A stretch of 64,000 nucleotides of DNA from Oxyruncus cristatus (taxonomy: Eukaryota > Chordata > Aves > Passeriformes > Cotingidae). Below are positions 33,911 to 46,495 of this stretch, one piece after another. The notes beneath the pieces were generated by a model. It did no database searches, had not been told where the DNA came from, and was given only the letters and a program-made list of their open reading frames with translations. The first letter of the stretch is position 1. Each line of letters starts with the position of its first letter. The stretch lies in NCBI GenBank assembly GCA_013399855.1, contig VXAY01002200.1, positions 71,263-135,262 on the forward strand, read 5' to 3'. Made by a program: the position numbers and the translations under genes.

Positions 33911-34259
33911 NNNNNNNNNNNNNNNNNNNNNNNNNNNNNNNNNNNNNNNNNNNNNNNNNNNNNNNNNNNNNNNNNNNNNNNNNNNNNNNNNNNNNNNNNN
34001 NNNNNNNNNNNNNNNNNNNNNNNNNNNNNNNNNNNNNNNNNNNNNNNNNNNNNNNNNNNNNNNNNNNNNNNNNNNNNNNNNNNNNNNNNNNNNNNNNNNN
34101 NNNNNNNNNNNNNNNNNNNNNNNNNNNNNNNNNNNNNNNNNNNNNNNNNNNNNNNNNNNNNNNNNNNNNNNNNNNNNNNNNNNNNNNNNNNNNNNNNNNN
34201 NNNNNNNNNNNNNNNNNNNNNNNNNNNNNNNNNNNNNNNNNNNNNNNNNNNNNNNNNNN
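33911..34259. other. 349-base assembly gap inside CR1 reverse transcriptase
   Basis: The run of N interrupts the element between the Q-V-T-R block and the [10 protein letters not shown] block. In the CR1 copy at 57.1 kb the matching interval spans about 57065-57613, roughly 549 bp, so the recorded gap is about 200 bp shorter than that paralogue suggests. Frames that read through the gap are meaningless. Confidence 0.95.
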
Positions 34260-34795
34260 GTGTGCCCAGGTGGCCAAGAAGGCCAATGGCATCCTGGCCT
34301 GGATCAGGAACAGTGTGGCCAGCAGGAACAGGGAAGTGATTCTGCCTCTGTAGTCAATGCTAGTTAGGCCACACCTGGAGTGCTGTGTACAGTTCTGGGT
34401 CCCTCAGTTTAGGAAGGACATTGAGGTGCTGTAGAGTGTCCAAAGAAGGGCAATGAGTCTGGTGAAGGGACTGGAGCACAGACCCTGTGAGGAGAGGCTG
34501 AGGGAGCTGGGGTTGTTTAGCCTGGAGAAGAGGAGGCTCAGAGGAGACCTCATCACTCTCTACAACTACCTGAGAGGAGGCTGTAGCCAGGTGGGGGTTG
34601 GTCTCTTTTCCCAGACAACCAGTAGTAGGACAAGAGGGCACAAGCTGTGCCGGGGAGGCTTAGGTTAGACATTAGAGAGAAATTCTTTACAGAGAGAGTG
34701 ATCAGACATTGGAATGGGCTGCCCAAGGAGGTGGTGGAGTCACCACCCCAGGAGGTTTTTAAGAAAGGACTGGATGTGGCACTTAGTGCCATGGT
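34260..34795 (+). pseudogene. CR1 ORF2 remnant: C-terminal region
   Basis: It reads [20 protein letters not shown], then a TAG stop at about 34351, VRPHLECCVQFWVPQFRKDI, a second TAG at about 34432, [20 protein letters not shown] and [20 protein letters not shown]. After a frame change it gives the final segment with [18 protein letters not shown] at about 34710-34765. This part of CR1 ORF2 lies between the polymerase core and the 3' UTR. Two stops plus a frameshift confirm decay. Confidence 0.9.
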
Positions 34796-37175
34796 CTAGT
34801 TGAAAGGGTGGTCTTGGGTTATGGGCTAGACTCGATCTCAGAGGTCTTTTCCAACTTGGTTGATTCTGTAACTGTGATTTCTCAGAGTGTGTTTCAGAGG
34901 TCACATGGTGAGAAGGGAGACAAGAAAATGTCAGTTCATCAGCCTGTGGACTTGGAGCTTTCTTAATTGAGATTTAAGGAAGGTAGTCACAGGTGTCTTG
35001 TGCTCTAGAGAATGAAAGATGAGACACTGACTGAGGGAAACTGGGAGACTGAATCACTAAGAATCTCTCAAGAGTTAGTGCCACACTACTTTCTGCCTAA
35101 AGGTGCCATAATCCTTCAACCTACAGCTAAACCCAGAGGTCCCAGCTAGGGATCATGACTTTCTTGTGGTAGAAGCTCCATTGCTATTCAATATTGGGAA
35201 GAAATCTGAAAGTGATGATAGAAAAAAAAGTGTAACTCCTGGGATGTCAAAATTAGTATCAACAAGGGAACAGATGTTTAGTCTTTGGATATGCAGTATC
35301 CAAAACAAGAAGAGTCTATAGAGGGAATCTGAAAAGAAGAAAAGCAGTAGCAATTCTTGTCTGGTGAAAGACAAAAATGCTTGTGATTCTTTACTGTTGA
35401 CAGGAAATAATGTGAAGAATTAGGTTCCAGAGCCTAGAAACAAGCAAAAAGAAAGGTCACAAACAAAATGAGTAGGAATACTTGCTTGTCAAAAATAGCT
35501 TTTTACTCACAATGACACACTTTTTACTCACATGTCTTCTTCCCATCACTTTTTTTTTGGCTGAAGCCTCAAAGTCTATAAGCAAGTTTAGACAATTTTG
35601 TAGAGCTGTGCTAATTTTAGTAGGTAAGTCAGGAACTTCTTATGATAAAAAGCACAAAATACTGAAGAGAATACTGAGAAAACAAGTGTTCACCTGGATC
35701 CTGCATAGTTGGAGACCAAGTTAACTGTTGTCACATCTGTTCAGAATTTGGTCTTAAGCCAGAATGAAATAAATCTGAGCTGCTAATAGTTGATGGGAGC
35801 ACCAAGAAGACAACCAAACATTCATGTCTATGTAAGCTTTATCTCTGCAGGAAGAGGGGTAATTATTGCAGACACTGGGTACATCTCCTTTAGGTGTAGC
35901 CATCTGATTTGGATGCCTCATTTACATAAATTATTGAGGTCCTTCTCTACATATTACCAGGGAAAAAATGGCAGCTCTAGAGGGAGCTTCTGCAATACAA
36001 ACGTGTCTTCTGTGGGGACAAGACGTCCTTTCCGCAGATGGGGAACTGGGTTGGCCTACATGCATTATATTTAGCCCTACCAATACAGGTGAAGGAAATC
36101 CCACCAATTGTTTTCCTTAATTAAGAGGAAGTACTACACTTGAATATTATTAGTAATTTTCCAGATAAAACTGGAAAATACTGCCATGTACTGCCCAGTT
36201 TCTAGATCACCTGGCATGTACAAAAGATCAAATATCATCTTTGAGTCTGGGTCTTCCACTTTTCCATTAGGCCACCTGAATTACACTCTTTTAAAAGAAA
36301 CTATAAGCACTCAGCAAGAAGCAGTTGAGTTTATTCCTGCAGAAACGAGAGATTAGCAGCATCAGACTAATAACTATGCACAAAACCAATCGTCTGAAAG
36401 ATGCCATGGCAAAAAACTGTGACAGGAGCTGGATTATACAGTCATAAAAACTTGAGAGATTTGTCAAGGGAATGTATAAACCCTGAGTTGTTCCTATTTC
36501 TGTTCAATTTAATTTCTTAAATATGCCTGGTTTTCTTTCTAACATATGATTCTGTCTCATTAAAAAAATAGGGAAAGAAGCATTTTATTTTCTCTCATCA
36601 TATGCATATTAATATAATAACACTCTAATACATGAGTTTCATTTTCTGTAGCTAGCTGTTGAATTTTCACATATATTGTTAATAGAAGTGGCAACACCAC
36701 CTCAATTTGAAATTTCCGAACACTCCTAATAAATTTTTATTTCCAGTGGCTTAAAATTCTGTTAAACTGTAACCATTCAGGCTAAAATTTTCCGGACCTG
36801 GTATCTGTCTTAGGCTGAATTTTTAAAGACACTGTCAATCGACACACCTCATCTGTTTCTCAGAAAGACATTCAGGTAAAACTCAGTGATTGCCCATCTC
36901 AAAGAAAAAAAAAAAAATAAAACCTTACAACAGTTTGTTGGAATTAAACTACTATCTTGTGTGGTAGCGACTCAAAATTTAACAGGTGGAAAGTGAAATC
37001 TGGAATAAGGATGTGTTGCATGCCATTTCTGTCTCCTAGTTATAGCCTTTCAAAAAGCCCCTGAGTTTGTCCATGCTCAGACAAGAGCTGAGGCAGTTGG
37101 CAGCTTCATGCTTATAAATTTCTTCTGCATTGGTCATGTTTTCCCGCCTGCTGTCAGCTCTCAAGGCCAGGAAGT

Positions 37176-37205
37176 CTCTCTTTCTTTCTTTCTTTCTTTG
37201 TCTTT
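37176..37205 (+). repeat. (CTTT)n microsatellite
   Basis: CTCTCTTTCTTTCTTTCTTT continues with further CTTT units and one interruption (TTTGTCTTT). About 30 bp; likely length-polymorphic. Confidence 0.9.
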
Positions 37206-39743
37206 GTGTGAACTCAGTGTTTCAACTACTGATTGCTAAGCCCGGGTTCTGTGAGGGAGGATACAACCTAATGTGAACTGGAGAAAATTCAGCTCAGCAA
37301 GAGTTTGGAAGCTCTATGTGGCATCGTATGTTAAGACAGGTACCACTTAGAGAAAATGGAGCAGATGTATTAGAAGCTTCAGAATTCCTAAACCTGACAT
37401 TTACCAACAAACATTTTGTGCAACTCCACCGGGAAAATGTGCATTTCTGTATCTGTTAGTGCCACTCAGCAGAAAGCATGAGAGCATGACCCAGGAGTCA
37501 CAAAATTAACTCAAGAGACAAGAGGTCTGTGCAGTGGATATAAAGGTTGCAGTGCCTGAAAGGGTACGTGTGCATGTCACTCAGTTGCTACCTGATGAAA
37601 TTTCTGTTTTGTTTTCCTCCTTTTTTCTTTATTAGAAACCTAGGAAATTAGCCTCTTTCTCCTTCACGCACAGACACCCTTTTGAAAGAACCCTGACATT
37701 ACAAAGTCATGCGCTCAAAACTTAGAAAACAGCAAGTGAGAAATGCAATGCAGCTAAGTGCATATCATAAAACAAAGTTTTTAATGTCCAGTTTTAACTA
37801 CCTTGCTTCAAAATAAACAATTCTGCAAGGCATGTGTGCATATGCAATGGACAAGTTTAGACTCTTAACTATGTCTCCCTTAAGTTTATCTTTAATGGTA
37901 TCAGGCTTTTCTCTTCCATGTCCTGCTCAACACAAAAGTTTGGCAAAATGTTTTTCTTCAAACCATGATTTTTTTTGCAGACATGTTTACAGTGAAAATC
38001 CTACCTTCTTGCAAAATGAGCCCAAACTGTGGACAAAGCTACAACAGAGAATAAGCATAGAAAAACTATAACTCAAGTAATTGAGATGAACTGGCTCAAA
38101 GAAGTAGGTGTGGGGTTTGTATCTTCTCCTGTCTTGAAAATAAATCCTTGGAAGTCAGCTCTATGCTGAGAAGATTGTCCTAGGGCAGGACAGAGAGTTA
38201 TGCAAGAGGCACCCTTTCTAAAGGAGAGGAAGAAAACGTTGCTTAAATGGAATCAGTGTTGGTCAGTGCAGACTTGAAGACTTTGAAATATTTTATTTTC
38301 ATGAAAACAATACTTTTGCCCAGACTTTATACACAATAGTCCAATAAAAGGCATCACTTCTTCTATCTAGAGTTATTTATTTCCATAAGCTTTAGAGAGT
38401 GAACACAGCAATCCAAAAATTTGTTATTTACATAAATAAAAAAACAGTATAATCCTTTCAACATGTTGAAAGTGATCTGGTCCAAGTTTACACAGTGAAC
38501 TGCCCATAGTGTCTGTCTCCAGCCCAGAGAACACACTGAGACTTTGTGGTACTTCACGCTGAACAATGTTGAGATGTCGGGTATAAATATGCACATTATC
38601 TCTTGGACATGTTTTTCATGTGATGTCTAATGGGAGCACTCTGGCATGAAATTCACAAATAAGGGAATGCAAGGACTGTTTCTTCTGCATGAAATATCTT
38701 CATTTAATTTTCAAAATGAAATATGACAGTACTGTAGACAAGAGGCTACTGTAGCTTGTTTGCATATGCTGCCCTGGAGAGTGATGCCAAGAGTTAGTAG
38801 ATCAAGATTTCATGAGGAAACATAAGATAAAAAACCCCAAAAGGTCTATCTATTATAAGCAAAACACACTTAATTCCGAAGGAGTACAATCAAATGGCCA
38901 AAGCAACACAGAGTTCCAATAAATTATATGGGCATTTTTTTATTCTGGTTTAAAACTCTTATTGGTTCCTCCAGATTGCCCCTTTTATATTATGATGCCA
39001 CCTTCCCTTGACAGATCTTCCAAATAAATTATATTATTCCATTGTATCAGGGCCTTTTTCATTGTTGCCTGCACACACTGCAGTTTGTTACAGCATTCAA
39101 AACAATGCTGCAATATTTCTACCACCACCTCTATTTTTTTCTCCTCACTTTTAATTCTTTGTTTATTGCATCTAATAGAGCTGTAAAGATCAGCTCTCAG
39201 ACAGGGTCAGGAATATTTTTAATGTGCTTTTAGCAAATAAAGCTGACCACTACTACCTCATAACAGTGTGTTTTCAACCACAGTCTGAAGCCTCATTAGA
39301 ACCAACGTGACTTCAGTGTACGTGTTTGCATTTTATTTATGCTGTATGCAGAGTGAGTGCATTGGCATTTCAATACCAGAGATCCTTTCTGGTCTTAAAG
39401 GATGTGTTTAACTACACCTGCATTTTTTCCTTTTCCAATTAGAAATTATTAATCATCAATTGATAAGAAAATTGTTCACCTTGAAAAATAATTGAATAGA
39501 TGTGTGTGTCATCTAGTTAGAAATTAAGGGATAAACTATGTATTTAGGTTACCCAAAACTTTTCAGCTGCATCTAGTCTGCAGACAGTGACTGCCTGGAA
39601 CCTAGATCCACCCTCTTCAGGTGTATATATCCTCTTGCCTATTACTAATGACTGGGACACATAATAAGGGGACTATGGGGACACACACCTGTGATACGTG
39701 TCTAGTAATAAAGTAGTTCTTACTGGCTCATGAGGTGATTATC

Positions 39744-39815
39744 GGTTTGTTTGTTTGTTTTTTATATGTGTACGTTTGTGTGTTTTGTATTGCTTTGTTT
39801 TGTTTTAATCGAATG
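39744..39815 (+). repeat. (GTTT)n-like low-complexity tract
   Basis: GGTTTGTTTGTTTGTTTTTT followed by GT/TTTG-rich sequence. Strand-asymmetric and noncoding. Confidence 0.8.
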
Positions 39816-42147
39816 TTACTTCCAAATACTTCTCCTCTAACCCATTTCATGGGGAAAAATAAAAATGCCCTTTTCCTTGGCTAAGCATAGCTACTTAGCA
39901 CTTCATTCATCACCATGCTATACACACATCCCAGCAGGAATGAGAACACAACTGACTTCTTGAAATTGGACTGACTTTTTCACTGTGGGGGGAACATCTT
40001 TCTCGGACTCATCCAATTCTCTCATTCTCAGCCTTTTTTCTCTTAAGAGAAATGAAGGCACAACCTAATGACATTAAAAGTAAGAAAAGGATTAGATGCT
40101 GACAAAACAAAGGAGTTGCTTTGCTTCTGATTCTTAAACAGATAAAGCTTCTGAACCTGCAAACACTTTAATGACTCCTGTCACTAGTTGTGATGAAAGC
40201 CCGAAGAGAAGTGCTGCTTGGGATGCGCACAGGATAAATAGTGATTTTTAAAGTCTTTTATGAATGAGTGGTAACAAAAACTGTGAACAGATCACTGGAA
40301 TACAGGAACTTTTATTTAACTTTTCATATTAAGCATTAGACAACTTGAGAAAATATTTTCAACATGATCTACTTTTTGCCTTCAATTGTCTGGTCTGCAG
40401 CCTATGTACAGGAATACGTAATTTTTTTCCTACCACACGGACATCTTCCTTCACCAGCACCATAGTTCCAATGTTCCTTGGCTACTACTACCAGCATTAT
40501 TAGTAACTATGATTTTTTTTGTTGTCATTGTATATGGTCCTAACCATGAAACAGAAATCTGGGAGGACTTCAGCTGCTTAAACATCAATGTCTTCAATTC
40601 AGATATCAACATCTGGCTAAACATACTTTGGTCTGTACCTTTGCTATGTTGGCTTTTCCAGTACAGATGTGTGAACCTTGCAAAATTTTCTGTTGTGATA
40701 AAGGTATAAATTCTGTTATTGTTTTCAGTAAAGTTAATAAAATTCATATTCAAATACTATGTTACTGTAGCAAATGGCAGAGAAAGAAGGAGAAATGGGA
40801 CTAATGGGAAAAATCATGTTACAGGGTACTGCCTGAAATATATTCTGCCCTCACAACACCCACATTATCTTCCAGTAACAGTAATGGGAATTTTGTATGC
40901 ACATCAAGGTAGAATATATAGCTTAGACTTTGACTGCTTTGATATATATTTATGTAGCTATAGGTTTATTCCTTCAACCAATTTAAAGACCTCTGATTCA
41001 GAGTTTAAATTTATTCATTAATACCTGCTAATAGAGAAAAGCAGCATGGAGACATTAATTTAAAGAAAAACAATCTGATTATATGGTGAAATGTGTCAGG
41101 CATAAGGAAGAAAATTAAGGCTAGTATTTTTCTCTCTTGAGCTGAGATTAGAAACCTTGTCAGAGTGGTTTTCCCATTGACATCAATTGTTTGGGGAAAA
41201 AAATTTACGTATTAAAAATTTATAGTACGATTATAGACCACATCATTTGTGTCAGAAAGGGTATATACTGCTTTGCATAAACAGTAATAGACTTAAATAT
41301 CTTAGAATACAGAATTTTAGAACTGTATATCTGCAGATGTAAAGAGTTTTGATTAAGACACATATAAAGAAAACACAAGCAAATGTATGAAGGTACATTT
41401 TCATTTATGTGATTGAATTCATTTGCAGTAGTTTTCCTAATTGATTTGATATCACATTGTGAAATACTGTGAAATTAGTAAGTTTGAATATTAGAATACT
41501 TAATGAGATTAATAACCTAAAGGCAGGCTGTAGGTCATGCACCAATCTACCTTCTCTTAAAATTGCAGGTAAAAATTATTGTATTTCAGATTACTTTGTA
41601 TTAACTATTATTTTGTCTTATATGAGTTTTAAGAGACTTGTATCTAAAGGCACTAACTTAGAAATAAATAACATTAAAATAAAAATTGCAGAGAGATATC
41701 CAATAAAAATTAGAAACATTCAACATTCAGATGTTAAGGACTGGTTTCAAGTCTTACATCTGTAACTCTGTGTTTGGATTTTTTTGGATTTGAGGAATTA
41801 CAGAATATGTTCTCCCAGACATGACTTTAAAATACGAATGTTAAGCCTTCATTCACAAACCTGATTTTTTATTTATTTTTTTTTTTCCAATGAATAAGTA
41901 GAATTCTTTTCCTGGTACTAACAACCAGCCCAGTCTCTAAAACACCTTGCTAGATAAAAAGGCAAGTACTAGTATGTGAATGGTTTGCTTTTCAATCAGA
42001 GTTTCTAGGAGGTTAAATTTCGTCAAGCCTGGTTCTTTTATTACAGTGTTAATGACATATCCTCATGTTACGGGCATGCCGTAATGCTGCAACACTCTGA
42101 GACCGACCAGCTCCGCTATCATCAAAGAACTCAAATGTGGTTTTTTA

Positions 42148-42402
42148 ATGTCAGGAAATGATATAATCTCTCTTCGAGCTCTCAGTGACAAACTGACCCA
42201 ATCTGAATGTAAAAGTAATGTTCCTGAACTTTGGATGGTTTCTGTTGATAGGGAATTTCCAGATTTGATAGCTCTGGTGCTATTTATGCTGGGCTCACCA
42301 TCACTGCCAAGTTCACAGTCCTCCAAACTGCAACAAACCAAAAATTGCCCAAGTGTGACATTTGAACTGTTGCAAAATATCAATCCCAACTTCCCCAATC
42401 AT
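42148..42402 (+). pseudogene. Possible hAT-family transposase C-terminus relic
   Basis: An 85-codon open frame contains an order of residues like the hAT dimerisation domain: ELW near 42229, then VDREFPDL (the W-x5-REFP spacing), LFML, then SSKLQQTKN and a segment VTFELLQNINPNFPN. In domesticated hAT-like proteins (ZBED/GTF2IRD2-type) the same order is F/Y-W, E-(Y/F)-P-x-L, a Leu-rich segment, a GFS-x-L-x-x-TK-x-K-N-R-L block and a closing L-S-x-I-x-P. Here the Cys-Glu-x-Gly-Phe positions are not visible and about four residues seem missing, so it would be a decayed relic. The frame is closed by TAA at 42403. The upstream 42063-42120 is unusually CpG-rich. It could still be a chance resemblance. 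Confidence 0.4.
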
Positions 42403-42405
42403 TAA

Positions 42406-45400
42406 ACGAAATCATTATTATATCACAAGACTGAGTATGTTTATAATAAAGATCAATCTGATTTGACAAGATTTGTCCTAAAGCTATCTTCAGGTCCTAT
42501 TTTATTTAAATTCAATGCAATTTTATGCATAGGTCCACCATCACCTTTCCCCCAGTTCAGTTCACATCTGCTTTTTCCCTTCTTACTCTAGTTTGAGTGT
42601 GAATAAAAACTCAGGCTGCATCACTTAATTTCATCTGGTTTCAGAATGAGAGGAAAATTTTCATAGAAGTTAATGCAATTCTCCAAACACATTGATTAAC
42701 CTAAAAATGAAACCCAAGTCCATGCAAAAGGCTATGTAGAACAGAAGGCTGAACCTGCAAAGACAATTCAATTTTTCATAGGAAGATTGATTTTTTTTTT
42801 CACCCCCAGACAAAACACCCCCATCCCTAAACAATTTTAAAGAGAGAAATGTACTTTTCAACCTGAAATATACTGCCCATGATGTTTTTATTAATATAAT
42901 TAGGTCAATTTTATAAAGAAAAGTTTTTCAATAGAAAACAGTTTTGTCTTAAGAGTGAGAAACTTTTTGATTTAACGCTTTTTTTTTTGCCAAATGAAAG
43001 TGATGAGTTCAGAAAGAATTTACAAATTTTGTACCTTATTGGTATTCCTCTGTGAATAAATAAATAACTGAAAGAATTCAGTCTAGTACATGGATGGCTT
43101 TGAAACATGAACAGGAGTAAATTAGCCAGTTTCAAAACCAAATTTAAAAACTGTAAGGCAATTATTGGTACAATCATATATGTCACCTTCACTTCATGAT
43201 GCGGGAGAGAGTCAGATGTAATGTTACAGATTAACTAAAATCCAGTCATCTCGTCCGTTCTGTTTCAACCAGAGAAAGGAGCTTCTCGTCAACAGAGTGT
43301 TGAAACAGAGATTTTTTTGTTTCATTGACCTATAGCAAAGATGATGGCTCTACTGTTACTCAATTTCTGTGAAGTGTAACTGACTGCAAAAATCAAAGCA
43401 CTAAAATACAGTGTTTAACAGTGGTGTTTTCTTACTGTGGCCACCAAGTAGAACAACAACTGCAGAATACACCACTGCCAAAATTGATTAAATACACACT
43501 GAACATTTAACTCTGCTTCGGGCAAAATCAGCCAGAAAAATATGGGTCTTTTCCTCTGCTCCTGAGGTGATCAAAGTCAGCTGAGAAATCCCAGCTGGCC
43601 TCCAGGTCTCACTGTACGGATTAGAGCAGCTGGGACTCTGAGGATGAACAAGGGTACAGAGCAGCAGAAAGTGGTCATTGCTGGGAAAGCTGGTTTAGGG
43701 CTCTTTCCACACTAACATCTGCAAGGTCAATTGTGTCATCTTCTAAGTACTGAATTGACTGTCTCTACCCAATGTAAACCCAAATCAGAAGACCTGAAAA
43801 GTTGTCAGTTAAAACACTACTGAAATAAAACACTACTAAGATAAAGAACTACCTTCAAAAACAAGAATTCCCTCCTTGTGTCCTTCTGTGGAAGAGCATG
43901 GAACTACACACACCAGAACAAAAGGATACTAAGCCAGGTACACATAAAAGAATCAGAATTTTTACACATAGAAGAATCAGCTTTTTCCACTGCTGAATGA
44001 GTGGATTATTACCAGGAAAGACCTGTAGCATAAAGTATAGAGCATAGGGTCTTTACTCAAAAAGTAAAGAGCATGCAGAGATCTGATTCATAATGTGATT
44101 CATAATAAATTTCTCAATATATTTTCCACAAATGAATAGATACAATGCAAATGGAAAATTATTTGGAATCCACTACATTTTCATCACAAGGGTCTGACAA
44201 CAGTTTATTTCATACAAACTACTACACTGTTTCCTTTCTGGGAGGTTCTGAGAAATCTTAAAGTAAGACAATAACTTCACTGTGCAAGACTGAAGATTTC
44301 TGCTTCTTCACACATGCAGATCCTTCCTTGACAGTAATGAATTTGGTGAAAATCTTATAGCTTTTATCTGAACATTTATAAGAAAGAACGAAAAGTGAAG
44401 AATATTAGCATTTCTAACCTAAATTCAAACCAGTTCCCCAGACTGTTTAACACTTGAAACTGTATTTTCTGAGGGAACTTAGTACATTCAGTGACAGTAA
44501 GAATCACTTTCTTTTCCTCTTGAAGTTTTAAATTATTTGTATTCCCTCCTTTTCTTATTGTTTTCTTTGGCATTCACACTAATAAAACTGCTTCAACAGG
44601 TGACAGGCTCGAATAGAAAATATTTGAGTTGGTACTGAGTATAATTAGAAGAAGAATGAGTTTGACCTTGCTGAAAAGAAAGAAAAAGCTGGAAGAGCTA
44701 TGCGTGGATACATATAAGAAACTCAATAGTCAGATTGAGTGTATTCTTCAGTAGAGCAGTAGCTGAAAAATGGAGGTGTGTGCTACTGAATGACATGGCA
44801 CAGGTCAAGAACCAAAGAACATGGAGCTCTGAAAGAAACAGGCATCAAAAGTCAAATTAGTCAGTGGAATTGCTTCTACATCATGTCTGGCTGTGACAAC
44901 TGAGCAATTACAAATGTACATAAAAAAAGAACTTGCTCCTCTGTAGGTCTTAAGGGCTAAAAACACCTGTTCACCATGCTTACACGGCATAAAATACAGC
45001 TCATAGGCAAGTTTTAACATAATTTATAAAGAATTAATCAGAGAAGTAGGCTGCTTTTGTCCTAGAAATCAACACTTCTGATTCAAGAAATCAAGGAGAC
45101 TGGAAAGCCAGTCTTCTCAATTACTCGTTGCCATGCTTCATTTGCTCCATTGCAAACTGTGAGGTCTTGGTTTCTATTCTCCCAAATATGCTTGCAGAAC
45201 TGCAAACATGTTATTGACACACGCCAAATGGGCAGTTACAAGTGCAATCGTTTGTTGGCACAAAATTGGTCACATTGAGCACAAAACAAATCAGAGTTCC
45301 TGTGTGATTTCTTAAAAGTACTCATGAGTACACATACGGCATCCAGAAATGAATTTAAAAAAAACTGCTTTGAATATTTTTTCCCCACAGACGTATAAAA

Positions 45401-45460
45401 ATCTACAATTAAGGTACGCGATAGGTGTTCCCATCAGTCTCCTGAATGGTTGCACAGGAA
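42406..45460. other. Single-copy noncoding DNA, nothing recognised
   Basis: AT-rich unique sequence with small local duplications (for example TGATTCATAAT at about 44084 and 44097). No gene or transposon end recognised. Confidence 0.5.
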
Positions 45461-46495
45461 AGTTGTGGTCATCTTAAGAAATTCACAGTTCCCGAGTAGG
45501 TCTCTTCTGCTAGACTAGGAACAATTGTATTGAGTTTCTGTGAGGAGCTGCCTGAAGTTTCCCCCATGTCCAACAGAGCCAATGCCAGCCGGCTCCAAGA
45601 TGGACCTGCCACTGGCCAAGGCCAAGCCCAGCAGTGACAGTGGCAGTGCCTCTGGGATATAAGAGATTTAAGAAGGGGGGAAAAATCGGCTGCCCAACAG
45701 CAGCCAGAGGGAGTAGTGAGAACACATGAGAGAAACAGCCCTGCAGACACCCAGGTCTGTGAGGAAGGAAATGGAGGAGGTGCTTCAGGTGGCAGAGCAG
45801 ATATTCCCCTGCAGCCCGTGGTGCAGCCCACAGTGAGGCAGTTGTGCCCTTACAGCCCATGGAGGTCCATAGTGGAGCAGAGATCCACCTGCAGCCCATG
45901 GGGGAGCCCATGAAGGAGCAGGTGGGTGCCCCAAGGAGGCTGGAAACCCATGGGAAGCCCATGATGGAGCAGGCTCTTGGCAGGACTTGTGACCCCATGG
46001 CAGACCTATGCTGAAGCATATATAACTGCAGCCCACGGGAAGGAGGCTCACACTGGAGAAGTTTGTGGTGGAAAGTCTCCTATGGGAGGTATCCCATGCT
46101 GAAGCAGGTGAAGTGTGAGGTGTCCTATCCCTGAGGAGGAAGTAGCAGCAGAGATACCATGTGATGAACCACCAACCACCCCAACCACCTTTCCGCATCC
46201 CCCTGCCCCACTAGAGCGGAGGTGGGAGAGAAAATGAGGAGTTAAGTTGAGCCCAGGAAGAAGGGTGGGGTGGAAAGAAAGTGTTTTAAGATTTGAGTTT
46301 TATTTGTCATTATCCTACTCTCGTAACAAATTCAAGTTGAGTCTCTTTTGCCCACGACAGTAATTGCTGAGTGTTCTTTCCTTGTTTGACCCATGATCTT
46401 TCTGTTATATTTTGTCTCTCCTGTGCAGCTGAGGAGGGGAGTGACAGAGTGGCTTTGGTGGGAATCTGGTATCCAGCCTGGGTCAACTCACCACA
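45461..46495 (+). mobile_element. Avian endogenous-retrovirus LTR, apparently solo
   Basis: The block recalls a common avian LTR: a CCAATGCCAGCCGGCTCCAA segment near 45575-45600, a TATA-like GGATATAAGAGA at about 45655, and a G+C-rich middle with many GCAGCCCATGG / GGAGCCCATG motif repeats (45800-46050). A conserved 3' part includes CATTATCCTACTC near 46310, a TTTTGCCCACGACAGTAATT block, a GAGGAGGGGAGTGACAGAG block, and the end GGGTCAACTCACCACA at about 46495, which ends in CA as LTRs do. No gag, pol or env sequence and no second LTR are in the window, so it is probably a solo LTR left by recombination. The 5' boundary is uncertain; a TGTGG at 45464 is one choice. No AATAAA is visible in the 3' part of this copy. 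ERVK versus ERVL class is not resolved. Confidence 0.65.

Larger units (their letters stand above)
30920..34879 (+). mobile_element. Nearly full-length CR1 LINE (defective)
   Basis: This is the most complete transposon in the window. In order it carries a 5' segment, an ORF1 remnant with an esterase-like domain, an ORF2 endonuclease, the start of a reverse transcriptase, a 349-N gap, the ORF2 C-terminal region, and a 3' UTR ending GATCTCAGAGGTCTTTTCCA and TGATTCTGTAACTGTG. CR1 moves by target-primed reverse transcription and full elements are about 4.5 kb, so this copy retains most of the length while most CR1 copies are short 3' stubs. Multiple frameshifts and stops make it a fossil. The apparent 201-bp repeat at its 5' end is probably an assembly artefact. 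Confidence 0.95.
34880..42147. other. Longest stretch without a recognised gene or transposon
   Basis: About 7.3 kb of AT-rich DNA. It contains a (CTTT)n microsatellite (37176-37205), an A-tract at about 36903-36917, a GTTT-rich tract (39744-39815) and numerous short ORFs without domains. Blocks with balanced composition (for example 36420-36560) might be conserved noncoding elements, but that cannot be shown from one sequence. Confidence 0.5.

Noticed and set aside
33756..34353. ORFs of 178 and 192 codons spanning the N gap
   Set aside because: Most of their length is unknown bases; the frames across the gap are meaningless.
45224..45228. CCAAA as a target-site duplication with CCAAA at 46496
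   Set aside because: It would place the LTR start at 45229, but 45229-45460 is AT-rich and does not look like the LTR; five bases can match by chance.
45510..46198. Trp/Pro/Cys-rich minus-strand ORFs of 120-169 codons
   Set aside because: They are antisense shadows of the internally repetitive LTR, not genes.
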